Assembly: GCA_030789695.1 (NCBI GenBank)
Contig: CM061136.1
Span: 136,908,448 to 136,972,447 of the forward strand
Direction: 5' to 3'
DNA: 64,000 nucleotides
From: Scilla litardierei
Taxonomy: Eukaryota; Streptophyta; Magnoliopsida; Asparagales; Asparagaceae
The translations under genes and the position numbers were made by a program. Positions 9,993 through 20,328 of the stretch are shown here, in pieces. A model generated the notes under the pieces. That model was not told where the DNA came from, did not search any database, and saw only the letters and a program-made list of their open reading frames with translations. Position 1 is the first letter of the stretch. The number at the start of each line of letters is the position of its first letter.

Positions 9993-10076
<84 letters not shown>

Positions 10077-10121
10077 TGGAGAGAAAGAGTTGGTGTTCCC
10101 TTACCTGTGCATGAATTCGTC
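9906..10121. repeat. Duplicated 50-bp block around a 75-bp TA microsatellite
   Basis: GAGTTGGTGTTCCCTTAC followed by T-GCATGAATTCGTC is present at 9906-9958 and again at 10074-10121, separated by ATGCATCACATGTCATAAGATACTC and a pure TA run (9998-10072). Confidence 0.8.
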
Positions 10122-10952
10122 GATGGATGAATTTAGTATGTGTGGTTTGGATTCATGGTCTAGGATGCTTCAACCTAAAAAAAGAATGTCCATGGGTTTT
10201 ATAGTTTTTACATCAAGGATTCAAGCTTATGTTTCGATTCTCGATTTGTATGCCCTAAATCATAGAACCCGGCAACTCGTTGCAGTAGGCCATGATTTTC
10301 TGTTCCTTGATGCAATGAAATTAAAACCCGAAACAATACAGATATGATTGTTAAAATTTGTAATGATATATATCAACTAGAAGAAATTGGATTGCAATTT
10401 GAATGCATTAAACACTCATCTTGAACATGAAGAATTAGCACCAGGTGCCGAGTACCGTAATACTAGAGGTCAACATTGTCTTAGGGTCGATAACTGGTTT
10501 TAGAAAAAATATAGTGTGACCAAATAATGTCTGCAACAAATTTCTATTTTTTTATAATTTTTTAAACACAAGTATAGGGCCTCCTGAGTCTAGGTGTGCT
10601 GTCCATCAGCTTGAACAAACTGGATTTGCAATTTGAATGTCTTACTGTTAGTGCTTTAAATGGAAAGGAGCCAATCGCTAGAATACTATTTTGATGTCAA
10701 TATTTGATGTGGGCCTGATATATCAGCCATAGCAAGACGACTCAAAGCTCAGGCTATACCTACCTAGAAATCAGCAGTGTTGAGCAGGATTGTGCAGGGC
10801 TGAGGCAAAAGACCAAATCCGAGCCAATATGCCAATTGTTTTTCATTGAGATAGGGGAAGCTACCCTAACTGAACTAAACTTCCAACGGAATGTCAAATT
10901 TCAAAACAATCATACTGCTTTGGATCCAGTGTGTTAGATGGAGATAAGAATA
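10122..10952. other. Left flank of gypsy element 1, no gene recognised
   Basis: AT-rich, with short unrelated ORFs. ACTGGATTTGCAATTTGAATG (10619) echoes ATTGGATTGCAATTTGAATGC (10387), a weak local repeat. I found no NUP160 exon here. Confidence 0.4.
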
Positions 10953-11361
10953 TGATACGATCAGCTTGGATCTATCAAGCAAATCAATTTAAAGTGGAAA
11001 AATTAAAAAGATGGAAATATTTTTAGGGTTTTGAGATTAGAAAAACAAGAGGACTCAAGGGATAAAAGCCTCTTTCGAGAGGAGACTTGCTCTCCGAGCT
11101 TTTGATTGAACGGAACAAAAGCATAAATATCATTCACTAAGGATGCTCAAGAGTTTCTCAACAATCTAAGCATAAGCAAATACAATGGGGGCTAGCCCTA
11201 ATAAAGAGAAAGAGGGGAATTACTAATTTGGCCTAGAGTGACCAAAATACCCCCAGGCTAATAATAACTAATCGACGCCTCCCCGTCTCCTCCTGCGCAC
11301 GTAAGTGATCGTGTGTGGTCCCTCCACGTCCGCCGCACATGATGCGGCATGGTCCGCATCA
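10953..11361 (-). repeat. 3' LTR of gypsy element 1
   Basis: 409 bp, TG..CA bounded, matching 16464-16873. It includes the C-terminal readthrough of pol (to 11258). Confidence 0.95.
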
Positions 11362-14098
11362 ATACCCGTAGAAGAGCCACCTTGTCCTCAAGGTGGAAGT
11401 CCGGAAACTGCTCATGAACAACGTCGAACGCCTCCCACGTGGCATCGCGGTCCGGCAATCCCGCCCGATGTATCAGTACCTCCTGCCGACGCCCCGGACC
11501 CTGGCGCACCGCCCTGACGTCCAGCGGCTCCATCATCACCTCCATGTCCTCTGTCAGTGTCGGTGGAAGTGTGGATGACACCGTCTGCTCTCCAATGGCA
11601 CGGCGAAGCTGCGAAACATGAAAAACTGGATGGATCGTCGTCGTCGTAGGTAACCTCAGTCTGTAGGCCACTTGGCCAATCTTGGCCTCAACTTCAAAGG
11701 GCCCAAAGAATCTGGCAGCTAGCTTCTCATTCCTCCTCCTCGCCACTGATCTCTGCATGTATGACCGCAGCTTGAGATATACCACATCTCCCTCCTGAAA
11801 GCTCACATCTCGTCGATGTCCATCTGGCTTCGCCTTCATCACCTGCTGGGCCCGTAGCAAGTGCTTCTTCAGCTCATCCAGCATCCCATCCCTCTCCTCC
11901 ATGTAACCCTCCACCAGCGAGACTGGTGTCTGTCTACTCCCGAATCGAATCAGCTCTGGTGGGTCTCTTCCATATAACACCCGGAAGGGGGTCATCCCTG
12001 CTGCTGAATGGTACGAAGTATTGTACCAATACTCCGCCCAGGCCAACCAGCGGTACCACTGTCGCGGTGTCTCTGATGCAAAACATCGCAGATACGTCTC
12101 TATACTGTGATTAACCACCTCCGTTTGCCCGTCTGTCTGGGGGTGATAGGCGGTACTCCTCTTCAACATCGTTCCCTGCACCCGGAACAACTCCCGCCAA
12201 AACCCGCTCAAGAACACCTGGTCCCGATCAGACATTATAGACCTAGGGATCCCATGCAACCGTATCACCTCCCGAGTAAATGCTGTGGCCACTGAAACTG
12301 CCGTGTGCGGGTGTTTCAGCGGTATGAAATGTGCGTACTTACTCAGTCTGTCCACCACTACGAAAATCACCGAATACCCCTCCGACCTGGGTAATCCCTC
12401 GATGAAGTCCATGGTCACCTCCTCCCACACTCGCTCAGGCAAAGCCAACGGCTGCAACAACCCTGCAGGCGCCATGGCCATGTACTTGTGACGCTGGCAG
12501 ACATCACAAGCCGCCACCAAGAGGGCGATCGCCTTCTTCATCCCCTGCCAGTAAACCTCTCGGGCCATCCGCATGCAAGTTTGCTGCACCCCGGAGTGTC
12601 CCACGACCCCGGAACTGTGGAACTTCTGAAACAGCACTGGTATGAAGGCCGACCTCCGCGGTAAGATCAACCGCCCTTGGTACAACAGCCTGCGGCCCTC
12701 CATAGAGTATCCCTTCGGCGCCTCCCCGCCGCCCTGTAACCGCTCCCTGACCTGTCTCAATTCTGGGTCGTTCTCTGCTTCCTGTAACATGGGCTCCCTG
12801 TCTAGCCACATCGGTAACGAGAGCGCCCTCAGGTGCACCCCCTCCTCTCGTCGAGACAAGGCGTCAGCCGCCTTATTCTCTAACCCGGGTCTGTACTCAA
12901 GGACGAACCGATACCCTACCAGCTTCGAAAGCCAACGCTGGTGTTCCTCCGTCACCATCCTCTGCTCAAGTAGGTACTTGAGGCTCCTCTGGTCTGTCCT
13001 GACCATGAACTCTCTCCCAAGTAGGTACGGTCGCCACTTCTGCACCGCCAACACGATCGCCATCAACTCTCTCTCGTACACCGACTTCAGTCGGGCTCTA
13101 TCAAAAAGCACGTTGCTGTAGTAGGCTACGGGCCGCCCCAACTGCATCAACACCGCCCCCAACCCTACGCCTGATGCGTCCGTCTCCACCACAAATGCTA
13201 TGCTGAAATTAGGCAGCGCCAGCACCGGGGCCGTAGTCATGGCCACCTTCAAGGCCTCAAAGGCCTTGGTTGCTTCCTCCCCCCAAGCGAACCCATCCTT
13301 CTTCAAAAGGTCAGTAAGTGGCCGTGCAATCGTGTTGTACCCCCTCACGAACTTCCGGTAGTAGCCCGTCAGCCCAAGAAACCCCCGCAACGCCCTCAAA
13401 GAAGTAGGCACTGGCCAGTCCAACATGGCCTCTATCTTCGCCCTGTCCGCCGCTACTCCCTCCGCCGACATCACGTGCCCAAGGTACTCTATCTGCAGCT
13501 GGTCGAAGCTACACTTCTTCCGGTTCGCATACAACTGTTGCGCCCCCAGCTCCTGGAAGACTGTCTCCAAATATCCCACGTGATCCTCCATAGTCCTGCT
13601 GTAAACCAAGATGTCGTCGAAGAAAACCAAGACGAACTTCCTCAAGTAAGGCCGAAATACCTCGTTCATCAAGGCCTGGAAGGTAGAGGGAGTATTCGTC
13701 AAGCCGAAAGGCATGACGAGAAACTCGTAGTGCCCCTCATGTGTGCGGAACGCCGTTTTCGGCACGTCCTCGGGCCTCATCAGGATCTGGTGATAACCCG
13801 CCTTCAAGTCGATTTTCGAGAACACAACTGCGCCATGCAGCTCATCTAGCAGCTCGTCGATCACGGGAATGGGGAATCTGTCAGCCACAGTCTCCTTGTT
13901 CAGCGCCATGTAGTCGACGCAGAACCTCCAGCTCCCGTCTTTCTTCTTCACCAACAGTACTGGTGAAGAGAAAGGACTCACACTAGGCTGGATCACTCCT
14001 GCCTGCAGCATCTCCCCAACCATACTCTTAATCTCGTCCTTCTGCACATGAGGATATCGGTACGGCCGCACGTTCACTGGCGCTGCTCCATCTCTCAA
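11258..14098 (-). CDS. Gypsy pol: reverse transcriptase, RNase H, integrase, chromodomain
   Basis: 946 residues from the first Met, although the open frame continues about 15 codons upstream to a TAG at 14144-14146 (GHEHAIVL just before the Met). RT occupies about 1-230 with catalytic FFDD at 159-162. RNase H spans about 295-420 with DAS (D307), E344 and D369. An integrase HHCC finger uses about H494, H501, C531 and C534. The integrase core has D564, D624 and E660. A chromodomain-like C-terminus runs from about residue 855 to 910 ([18 protein letters not shown]). The final 36 residues are read out of the LTR, because the frame misses the TGA that begins the LTR. Key catalytic residues are present. 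Upstream gag-protease decay makes an autonomous life cycle unlikely. Confidence 0.9.
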   Translation of the reverse strand: MRDGAAPVNVRPYRYPHVQKDEIKSMVGEMLQAGVIQPSVSPFSSPVLLVKKKDGSWRFCVDYMALNKETVADRFPIPVIDELLDELHGAVVFSKIDLKAGYHQILMRPEDVPKTAFRTHEGHYEFLVMPFGLTNTPSTFQALMNEVFRPYLRKFVLVFFDDILVYSRTMEDHVGYLETVFQELGAQQLYANRKKCSFDQLQIEYLGHVMSAEGVAADRAKIEAMLDWPVPTSLRALRGFLGLTGYYRKFVRGYNTIARPLTDLLKKDGFAWGEEATKAFEALKVAMTTAPVLALPNFSIAFVVETDASGVGLGAVLMQLGRPVAYYSNVLFDRARLKSVYERELMAIVLAVQKWRPYLLGREFMVRTDQRSLKYLLEQRMVTEEHQRWLSKLVGYRFVLEYRPGLENKAADALSRREEGVHLRALSLPMWLDREPMLQEAENDPELRQVRERLQGGGEAPKGYSMEGRRLLYQGRLILPRRSAFIPVLFQKFHSSGVVGHSGVQQTCMRMAREVYWQGMKKAIALLVAACDVCQRHKYMAMAPAGLLQPLALPERVWEEVTMDFIEGLPRSEGYSVIFVVVDRLSKYAHFIPLKHPHTAVSVATAFTREVIRLHGIPRSIMSDRDQVFLSGFWRELFRVQGTMLKRSTAYHPQTDGQTEVVNHSIETYLRCFASETPRQWYRWLAWAEYWYNTSYHSAAGMTPFRVLYGRDPPELIRFGSRQTPVSLVEGYMEERDGMLDELKKHLLRAQQVMKAKPDGHRRDVSFQEGDVVYLKLRSYMQRSVARRRNEKLAARFFGPFEVEAKIGQVAYRLRLPTTTTIHPVFHVSQLRRAIGEQTVSSTLPPTLTEDMEVMMEPLDVRAVRQGPGRRQEVLIHRAGLPDRDATWEAFDVVHEQFPDFHLEDKVALLRVLMRTMPHHVRRTWRDHTRSLTCAGGDGEASISYY

Positions 14099-14143
14099 AA
14101 CTATCGCATGCTCATGTCCCCTCTCCAGTGGTAGTCCCTGCGG

Positions 14144-16437
14144 GTCCTAAAAGACCTCCTGAAAGCGCTCCAGCACCTGCTCAACCACCTCAAAAAAACC
14201 CCGTCGGCTGCTCTTGCTCAACTCCAACTGCCCGGCACTCCACCAAGTACCTCTCTCCCTCCCTCTGTAAGGCCTGAGTAATGGCATTGAAGGCCACCAA
14301 TGAAAAGCATAGGGTGGGGTCCCCTGTAAGTACCACCGTGCAGTCAGCCTCTTCAAACTCCATCCTGAGACGTTTCCAGTTCACCCGCACGTCCCCTAAC
14401 TTCTTCAGCCATTATACGCCCAGAATGATATCGACATTCCCAGCTCCATGGGTAAGAAGTCCTCCACAATCTGCACCCCATGCAAGGTCAGACAACCACT
14501 TGCAGAGCCCCTTGCTCTCCTTCATCTTCCCAGTTCCCAACAACACAGTGAACTTCTCCATGGTGCTCAACTGCAGCCCATGCCGCTCCACCACTCGGCT
14601 AGAGATGAAATTGTGGGTGGCCCCACTGTCTATCAGCACAGTCACTGCCATATCGCCCAACCGCCCTGACAACTTCATGGTGTGGTTCGGTGTGAACCCT
14701 ACCACGGAGTTCAAGGAGACCTCCGCGAAGTCTAGGTGAGACTTCTCCTCCTCCTCGAGTGGCTCCCCCCTGGACTCCTCGTCATCCCTACACTCCTCAT
14801 CCGGCACCATGGTAATCTGCAACATGCGGCTCGCACATCTGTGGCCAGGGGTGAACTTCTCATCGCAACGAAAACACAACCCCTTGGCACGCCTCTCCCT
14901 CACCTCCGCCTCCGTCATTCGTCATCCAAGAGTAGCGGGACGAGTCTCTCCCCTCGCCTCTGGTGCAGCGGCAGGTGCCCGCGGTGCTGCCGCTGCTGGC
15001 GTGGGTCGGGAATTTTGGGTCCCCCAAGTCCCACGTATCCTCCTCTCCTCCGTATGTTTCTCCTCCGCCTTCTGCGCGAGACGAATCAGATCCTCCAAGC
15101 CTACCGGGCTCTGCATCCTCAGCTCGGCTCGAATGGATGGCTTGAGCCCCCCATGAAGTTCCCCATGAGCGCCTCCTCCGTGACCCCAGGCACTCGGTCC
15201 GACAGTAGCTCGAATCTCCTGACAAAGTACTGTACCGTCCCCTCCTGCCTGAGTACCCTGAGCTGCTCGTAAAAATCTCCCCCTGGTGTCTCCTGGAATC
15301 GGTCCATCAAGTAGGCTGTCAGATCCACCCACGAGAAAAAAGGGCTGCGTGCGACCTTCCACCGGTACCACGCTAAGGCCTCTCCCTCAAAATAGATGCC
15401 CACCCTTCAGGACCTCCTCCTCGGTAAATCACATCGTCTAGAAGTACCTCTTCGCTCTGTAGATCCACCCATCGGGGTCGCTCCCTTTAAACACGGGCAT
15501 CTTCAGCTTCTTCAGCCGCCTATCGACGTGGAACTCTGCTTCTCCCAGTCTCTCCTGGTCCCAACGCCTATCTCCGTGGTTCCGGATGGGATCGTAGTTC
15601 TCCTCTGCATATTCGTCCTCCGGCCACAAAGGTCTACCGTCCGGTCCCAGCCATGGGGTCCCCCAAAAGCTGCAGCAGCGGGTCGCTGCCCTCCTCGACC
15701 CCCGAATTGACCCCCCGGTCCTCGACCTTGCCTCGGAAATATCCCAGCGCTCTCCCGAAAACCTCCTGCTGGCCGCCACCCGTCGACAGCCCCTAGGGCT
15801 CCATCCGCCGTCGCCGGGACCCCCAGAGTCCAAGCGGGGGCCCTGGGATCCCGCCCGCCTCCGCCCGCCTGGGCGCGGCCCCCAACGCCCACTCGGGGGC
15901 CGCGCGGGGCCGCTGCTCGTGCGGCAGGGCCGCCCCGCCCCCGTGCGGGCCTCGCGACCCCCCTGGGGGTTCGCCAGGCCTATCCGACCCCCTGGGGGGT
16001 TCGTCGGGTCTGGGCGACCCTCCGGGAGGGTTCCCAGGCCCCGCCGCCCCCCGCGCGCGCTGTCGCCGCTTCCCCTTTCGTCGCCGTCGCCCGGTTTCGT
16101 TGATACGATGACTTTCGATGTCCCGGCTGTGGTAAAATGCGCCGCCACCCTTGCATCTCGTACCCTTAACTCCTGAACTTTGGAATCCGAGTCATCTTAC
16201 TCCTCCGTCCATGATTTCTTTCCCCTTTCCCTTAATTAGGGTTTGCAAAATCTCCATGATTTTAGTTTGATTTGCTTCACTTTTTGCATGCTTCTCTTCT
16301 TGGGCTCGGTTGTTTGCCTCCATCCTCTTCTCAAGTCGATCGCTCATCGTCTCCATCGAGGTTCCTATCTCCTTGGTGATTTCTTCATGTAGGGCTTGAA
16401 GCTTCTCCTCGATGGTGGCTCTTGTGCCTTGCGCCAT
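14144..16437 (-). pseudogene. Gypsy element 1 gag-protease, frameshifted
   Basis: Begins with MAQGTRATIEEK (16437-16192, a short coiled-coil-like start), just inside the primer-binding site. A GC-rich, Pro/Gly/Arg-rich linker (16150-15440) follows, then the gag core with EGEALAWYRWK and FYEQLRVLRQEGTV (15403-15119), and a zinc knuckle-like LCFRCDEKFTPGHRC (about 14885-14840). The aspartic protease has LIDSGATHNFIS (about 14640-14600). Stops occur, for example, after ILGV (about 14410) and at 14144, with frame switches between segments, so no continuous gag-pol is made. Confidence 0.8.
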
Positions 16438-16449
16438 TGGATCTTATGA

Positions 16450-16461
16450 GCTCTGATACCA
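16450..16461 (-). promoter_or_regulatory. Primer-binding site, initiator tRNA-Met type
   Basis: TGGTATCAGAGC on the minus strand, two bases from the 5' LTR end, complementary to the 3' end of plant initiator tRNA-Met. Confidence 0.9.
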
Positions 16462-16463
16462 AT

Positions 16464-16873
16464 TGATACGATCCGCTTGGATCTATCAAGCAAATCAATT
16501 TAAAGTGGAAAAATTAAAAAGAGGGAAATATTTTTAGGGTTTTGAGATTAGAGAAACAAGAGGAATCAAGGGATAAAAGCCTCTTTCGAGAGGAGACTTG
16601 CTCTCCCAGTTTTTGATTGAACGGAACAAAAGCCTAAATATCCTTCACTAAGGATGCTCAAGAGTTTCTCAACAATCTAAGCATAAGCAAATACAATGGG
16701 GGCTAGCCCTAATAAAGAGAAAGAGGGGAATTACTAATTTGGCCTATAGTGACCAAAATACCCCCTAAGCTAATAATAACTAATTGACGCCTCCCCGTCT
16801 CCTCCTGCGCACGTAAGTGATCGTGGGTGGTCCCTCCACGTCCGCCGCACGTGATGCGGCATGGTCCGCATCA
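16464..16873 (-). repeat. 5' LTR of gypsy element 1
   Basis: 410 bp, TG..CA bounded, followed by the TSD GAATA. Read 5'-3' on the minus strand this LTR precedes the primer-binding site. Confidence 0.95.
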
Positions 16874-17229
16874 GAATAATCCTTTGAAACACATGCACCA
16901 AATATTATCAATTTCCGACATTGTAATTTGATCCTTAAGTTGACTCTAATCATCTACTAAATCTTCACCCTGAAACTTTAGTGACGACCCACCTCCAGAT
17001 CAGAAGTTTACTGCCAACAAATACCAGAGTACTGGACAGTCAACTTCTCAAACAGCACCTTAAGCCAAAAGCATTACAAACCAAGATCCAAAGTTTGAAA
17101 ACAATGATAACCATAAAATAAAAGGAAACAAACTATGCGCATGGCCTCCATTATAAACAAAATAAACGTCAATCAAAACATGGATGGAAATAGAAAATCT
17201 GTATGGATTTCAGATTCTGTAGAACATAC

Positions 17230-17315
17230 TGGAATGCTCCCATGTAATATTGCCAGAGAAAAACAACTAGTCTCATAGTTGGCTTCCCCAACACATAGTC
17301 TGGACGGAGTAGCTC
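17230..17315 (-). CDS. NUP160: NUP160 exon 6 (last recognised)
   Basis: 86 bp encoding 28 whole residues (ATPSRLCVGEANYE...), entered from TTTCAG (17318-17316) and left through the donor GTATGT (17229-17224). Its first two bases complete a Gly codon split with exon 5, so phase is conserved. The content fits the propeller segment ending in LAIL known from plant NUP160. The exact 3' end rests on the good donor consensus: read unspliced, the frame stops 18 codons later. The next exon was not found to the left, so intron 6 contains at least gypsy element 1. Confidence 0.65.
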
Positions 17316-18926
17316 CTGAAATTTCAAAAGGAAATAACAGTTCGTCACGATAGAAAAAACTTCTGAAGTCAGCAAAAAGGACGAATTTCTCATCAGCATG
17401 ATGGAAATTAACAAATGTTTTTTATAGAAAAGTTTTGAGCGATAACACCATAACGATGATAAAACATCAACTGTTTATGCTTATTAAGATAAAAACAGGA
17501 AGCATAGAGCTCAGTTGCCACAGTTTCTGTGGTAAACATTAAACTTGTTCTCCAATTAGCAAGTCAGACATGTATATCGGTGCGTGACAATGACTACCTA
17601 CCAAGGAGTCTTATATAAACAAGTCTAGATAAATAAAATGATACCCGCATGCCAAACTCTTACAAGGTCCTGAATCTCTTAAGTCAAAACATACCTTAAT
17701 GACATTTAAGGGGACGCTGCATCCCCAATGAAACGAGTTGCTCTGACTCTCTTCCTACCACCTCTTTCCCTACGCACTCATGGGAATGAAGCAAAAAAAC
17801 CCTATGTTCATCAAGCTGGCCTCCTGCTTATGATGCACGAATGCAAAAACTACATCGTGTATAATCCCCATTCTCAGTCGCTTTAACAGTAACAGTACAA
17901 TCACATTCTCCGTACATTTCCAATTAAATTTTATAATTATCTGAAAATTTAAATCTGTTCAATTGATATACTGAGGCCCACAATATTTATTCCATCATGC
18001 CAAAATCGGTTTTTCCCTTAAGGTTTCAAAGTCAAAATACAACACTTATCTTTTTATGAGCCCCCTTGGATATACCCTTGTCATATTTCAGTAACGTATT
18101 CTAGATAGTAGTATGAATAGCACTTTTTGAGCAGAAAAAAGAAAGCAACAAAGCCATTGTTTCCCCCACACAATGATTGGATATGATAATACCAGAACTG
18201 GGATGGAAGAACAGAATAGAATAGTTCGGTAACGTATTCTAAATTATGAAAGTAGTACTTTTTGAGCAGAAAAAAGAAAGCAATGAAACCATTGTTTCCC
18301 AACAAACACTGTTTGGATCTGATAATACCAGAACAGGGACGGATGAACAGAATAGGTCATGATTATCTCAGAGTGATACAATTTCAATATACTCATACAT
18401 AATAACCAAGGGTGGAGAACTGAAAAGTATTATGTTTTCGCTCAGAAATCATGAATTGTTTTCACCAGAAAATCACGAATACTTTATGATTCATTGAGAA
18501 CATTCACAACCTATAGAACAAGTAATGGGAGACAAATACTCACAACCGAACACAACCTATGCTTAAACAGTGTATAGAATTTCCCTAGTCTCGATTTTTT
18601 TTAGAACAAAGTGAGAACTACTGAAGTCTACCACGGTTTTATGATGGGATCAAAACTTATAGGAAGTAATGGCAAGGTGTGGCAAAACGGCAAGTGCAAT
18701 GGGCGGCGAAACCAGTGACAGATCTGTAATTTTGGACAACATAAGCAGTTTCGTAATGCTGGTGAAATCAAGTCATCCAAGAATTAAAAGTATTCATATC
18801 TTGCATGATAACCAAGAATATGGATATAAAACTCAAGTATAAAGTCCAAAAAACCACTAATAATTCTACTGCAAAAGCCTTGAGAAACATTAAAGGAGGT
18901 AGAAAGAAAAGGATCACAAATGGTAC
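17316..18926 (-). other. NUP160: NUP160 intron 5
   Basis: 1,611 bp, GTACC...TTTCAG. It contains a 138-bp tandem duplication (18091-18352). No other gene. Confidence 0.7.
18091..18352. repeat. 138-bp imperfect tandem duplication in intron 5
   Basis: GTAACGTATTCTA starts both units (18091 and 18229). Both contain GCACTTTTTGAGCAGAAAAA-type sequence, CATTGTTTCCC and GATAATACCAGAAC in order, with scattered differences. Confidence 0.85.
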
Positions 18927-19084
18927 CTGCCACTGCATGTGAACTAATGTTGTGGCTGAAAACCCTTGCACTACTAAAAAGATCCCATACACGCAAGCTT
19001 CCATCTGAGTGGAGTGCAAATAACAACTTTCTTTGGAAAAATTCAGGTATCACCAAAGCTTGCACCGGCCCAACAGCTTTACCT
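18927..19084 (-). CDS. NUP160: NUP160 exon 5
   Basis: 158 bp. Acceptor CACAG at 19089-19085 and donor G|GTACC at 18927/18926. It completes an Arg codon with exon 4 and reads GKAVGPVQALVIPEFFQRKL, then LLFALHSDGSLRVWDL, a WD/beta-propeller blade typical of the NUP160 N-terminal domain, and SHAVAG at its end. In-frame joining on both sides supports the splice sites. Intron 4 upstream is 9.2 kb because gypsy element 2 sits in it. Confidence 0.85.
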
Positions 19085-19660
19085 CTGTGTCAGAAAAATG
19101 TTCCATTTAATATAACTCTCGCATACGAAGAACAATTTAAAACATAGAAAGGCGAAGACATCATGAAATTCAAATAGCTTGCATAAATCGAATATAAAAT
19201 TGATTTCTTGAAATAAATCAGCCTGATTCTAGAAAAGTGTAATCATAGAAGAGTTTTTGAATTTCACGGGAAAACTCCCCCCCCCCCCCCCCCCCAACCC
19301 AAAAAAAAGAAAACATGACTCGATCAGAGACATTCAAGTTAACATGTTATGACGTATGTTTCTTTTTCAATTGTCTCAATAAAAAATAATACGCATTAGC
19401 TCCTTAACTACAGAGTAAGCACATTTTATTGGTTATGTAACAATCTCAGTGTAAATTGATCTTTATACATCTTAAAGGGGTTAAACAAAAACCTTGGAGC
19501 TTCGACTTCGGTGGAGAATTCGACTTGAGGTGCATGGTCATATCATAATCCAAAAATAAAAAATGAACCACTCGGCCTTCTGCCAACACAGCTTATGAGT
19601 ATGCATATTCATGACCAATGACAGTATGACTGTTATCTAATGGCCCAGCTACCAGGAATG

Positions 19661-20079
19661 TGATACCATCCGGTGGATCGTATCAATAAAGTTCAGATTT
19701 TTAAAGTGGAAAATATAAAAAGAGGAAATTTTGTGGACTTTAGATTGCGAAGAACTAGAATCGATAGATAAATGAGCCTCTTTCGAGAGGAGACTCGCTC
19801 TCCTAGCTTTGAATGTACGGATCAAAGCCTAAGAACCTTCACAAGATGCCTACAATCGTTCTTCACAAAATAAGCATAAAAGAAAATAAAAGATGGCTAG
19901 CCCTAATAAATAGAAAAGAGGGGATTTACTAATCTAGTCTGAAAAGACTAGAATACCCCTAGACTAACCCCCCCTACGTGGTGCCCCGCCTCCTACGCCG
20001 CACGTAAGTCATCAAAAGTGGGTGGGTCCCTCCATGTGAGCCGCCGGCCGTATATGGATGCGGGTGCGGATCCGCATCA
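19661..20079 (-). repeat. 3' LTR of gypsy element 2
   Basis: 419 bp; differs from the 5' LTR at its very start (TGATACCATCC versus TGATACGATCC). Confidence 0.95.
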
Positions 20080-20328
20080 ATACCCCCCTAAAAGAGCCAC
20101 CTTGTCCTCAAGGTGGAAGTCGGGAAACTGCTCCTGAATCACTCGATATGCCTCACATGTCGCATCGCAGTCCGGCAACCCCGCCCAGTGTATCAGCACC
20201 TCTCTCTGCCCGCGAGGTCCCTAACGAACAGCTCGCACCTCCAGTGGCTCCAGTATCACCTCCATCTCCTCAGTAAGTGTGGGTGGTAGGGTAGAAGACA
20301 CCGTCTGCTCCCCAATGGCTCGTCGAAG
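20080..20328 (-). pseudogene. Chromodomain tail of gypsy element 2, cut off by stops
   Basis: Continues the pol frame after the TAG at 20326-20328: [10 protein letters not shown], a second TAG (near 20222), then VLIHWAGLPDCDATCEAY and [15 protein letters not shown]. The natural stop would be the TGA that opens the LTR. In the usual chromodomain the aromatic-cage region reads ATWE; here the Trp is Cys (DATCEAY). Confidence 0.75.

Larger units (their letters stand above)
10953..16873 (-). mobile_element. Ty3/gypsy chromovirus-type LTR retrotransposon 1
   Basis: Complete 5.9-kb element. LTRs at 10953-11361 and 16464-16873 begin TGATACGATC and end GCATCA, and are flanked by the perfect 5-bp TSD GAATA (10948-10952, 16874-16878). 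It lies to the left of NUP160 exon 6, in the same orientation as that gene. LTRs differ at roughly a dozen sites (about 97% by eye). Gene order is gag, protease, RT, RNase H, integrase, chromodomain. Small size with short LTRs and a C-terminal chromodomain suggests a Reina-like chromovirus (inference). Gag and protease carry stops and frameshifts, while pol is open for 946 codons. Confidence 0.95.

Noticed and set aside
10800..10900. Candidate NUP160 exon 7 on the minus strand (about 35 open codons)
   Set aside because: The translation does not resemble the expected propeller continuation, and no fitting acceptor/donor pair in the right phase was found.
12642..13121. 159-codon plus-strand ORF opposite gypsy 1 pol
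   Set aside because: Antisense shadow of GC-rich pol with no recognisable domain. The same antisense pattern appears in gypsy 2.
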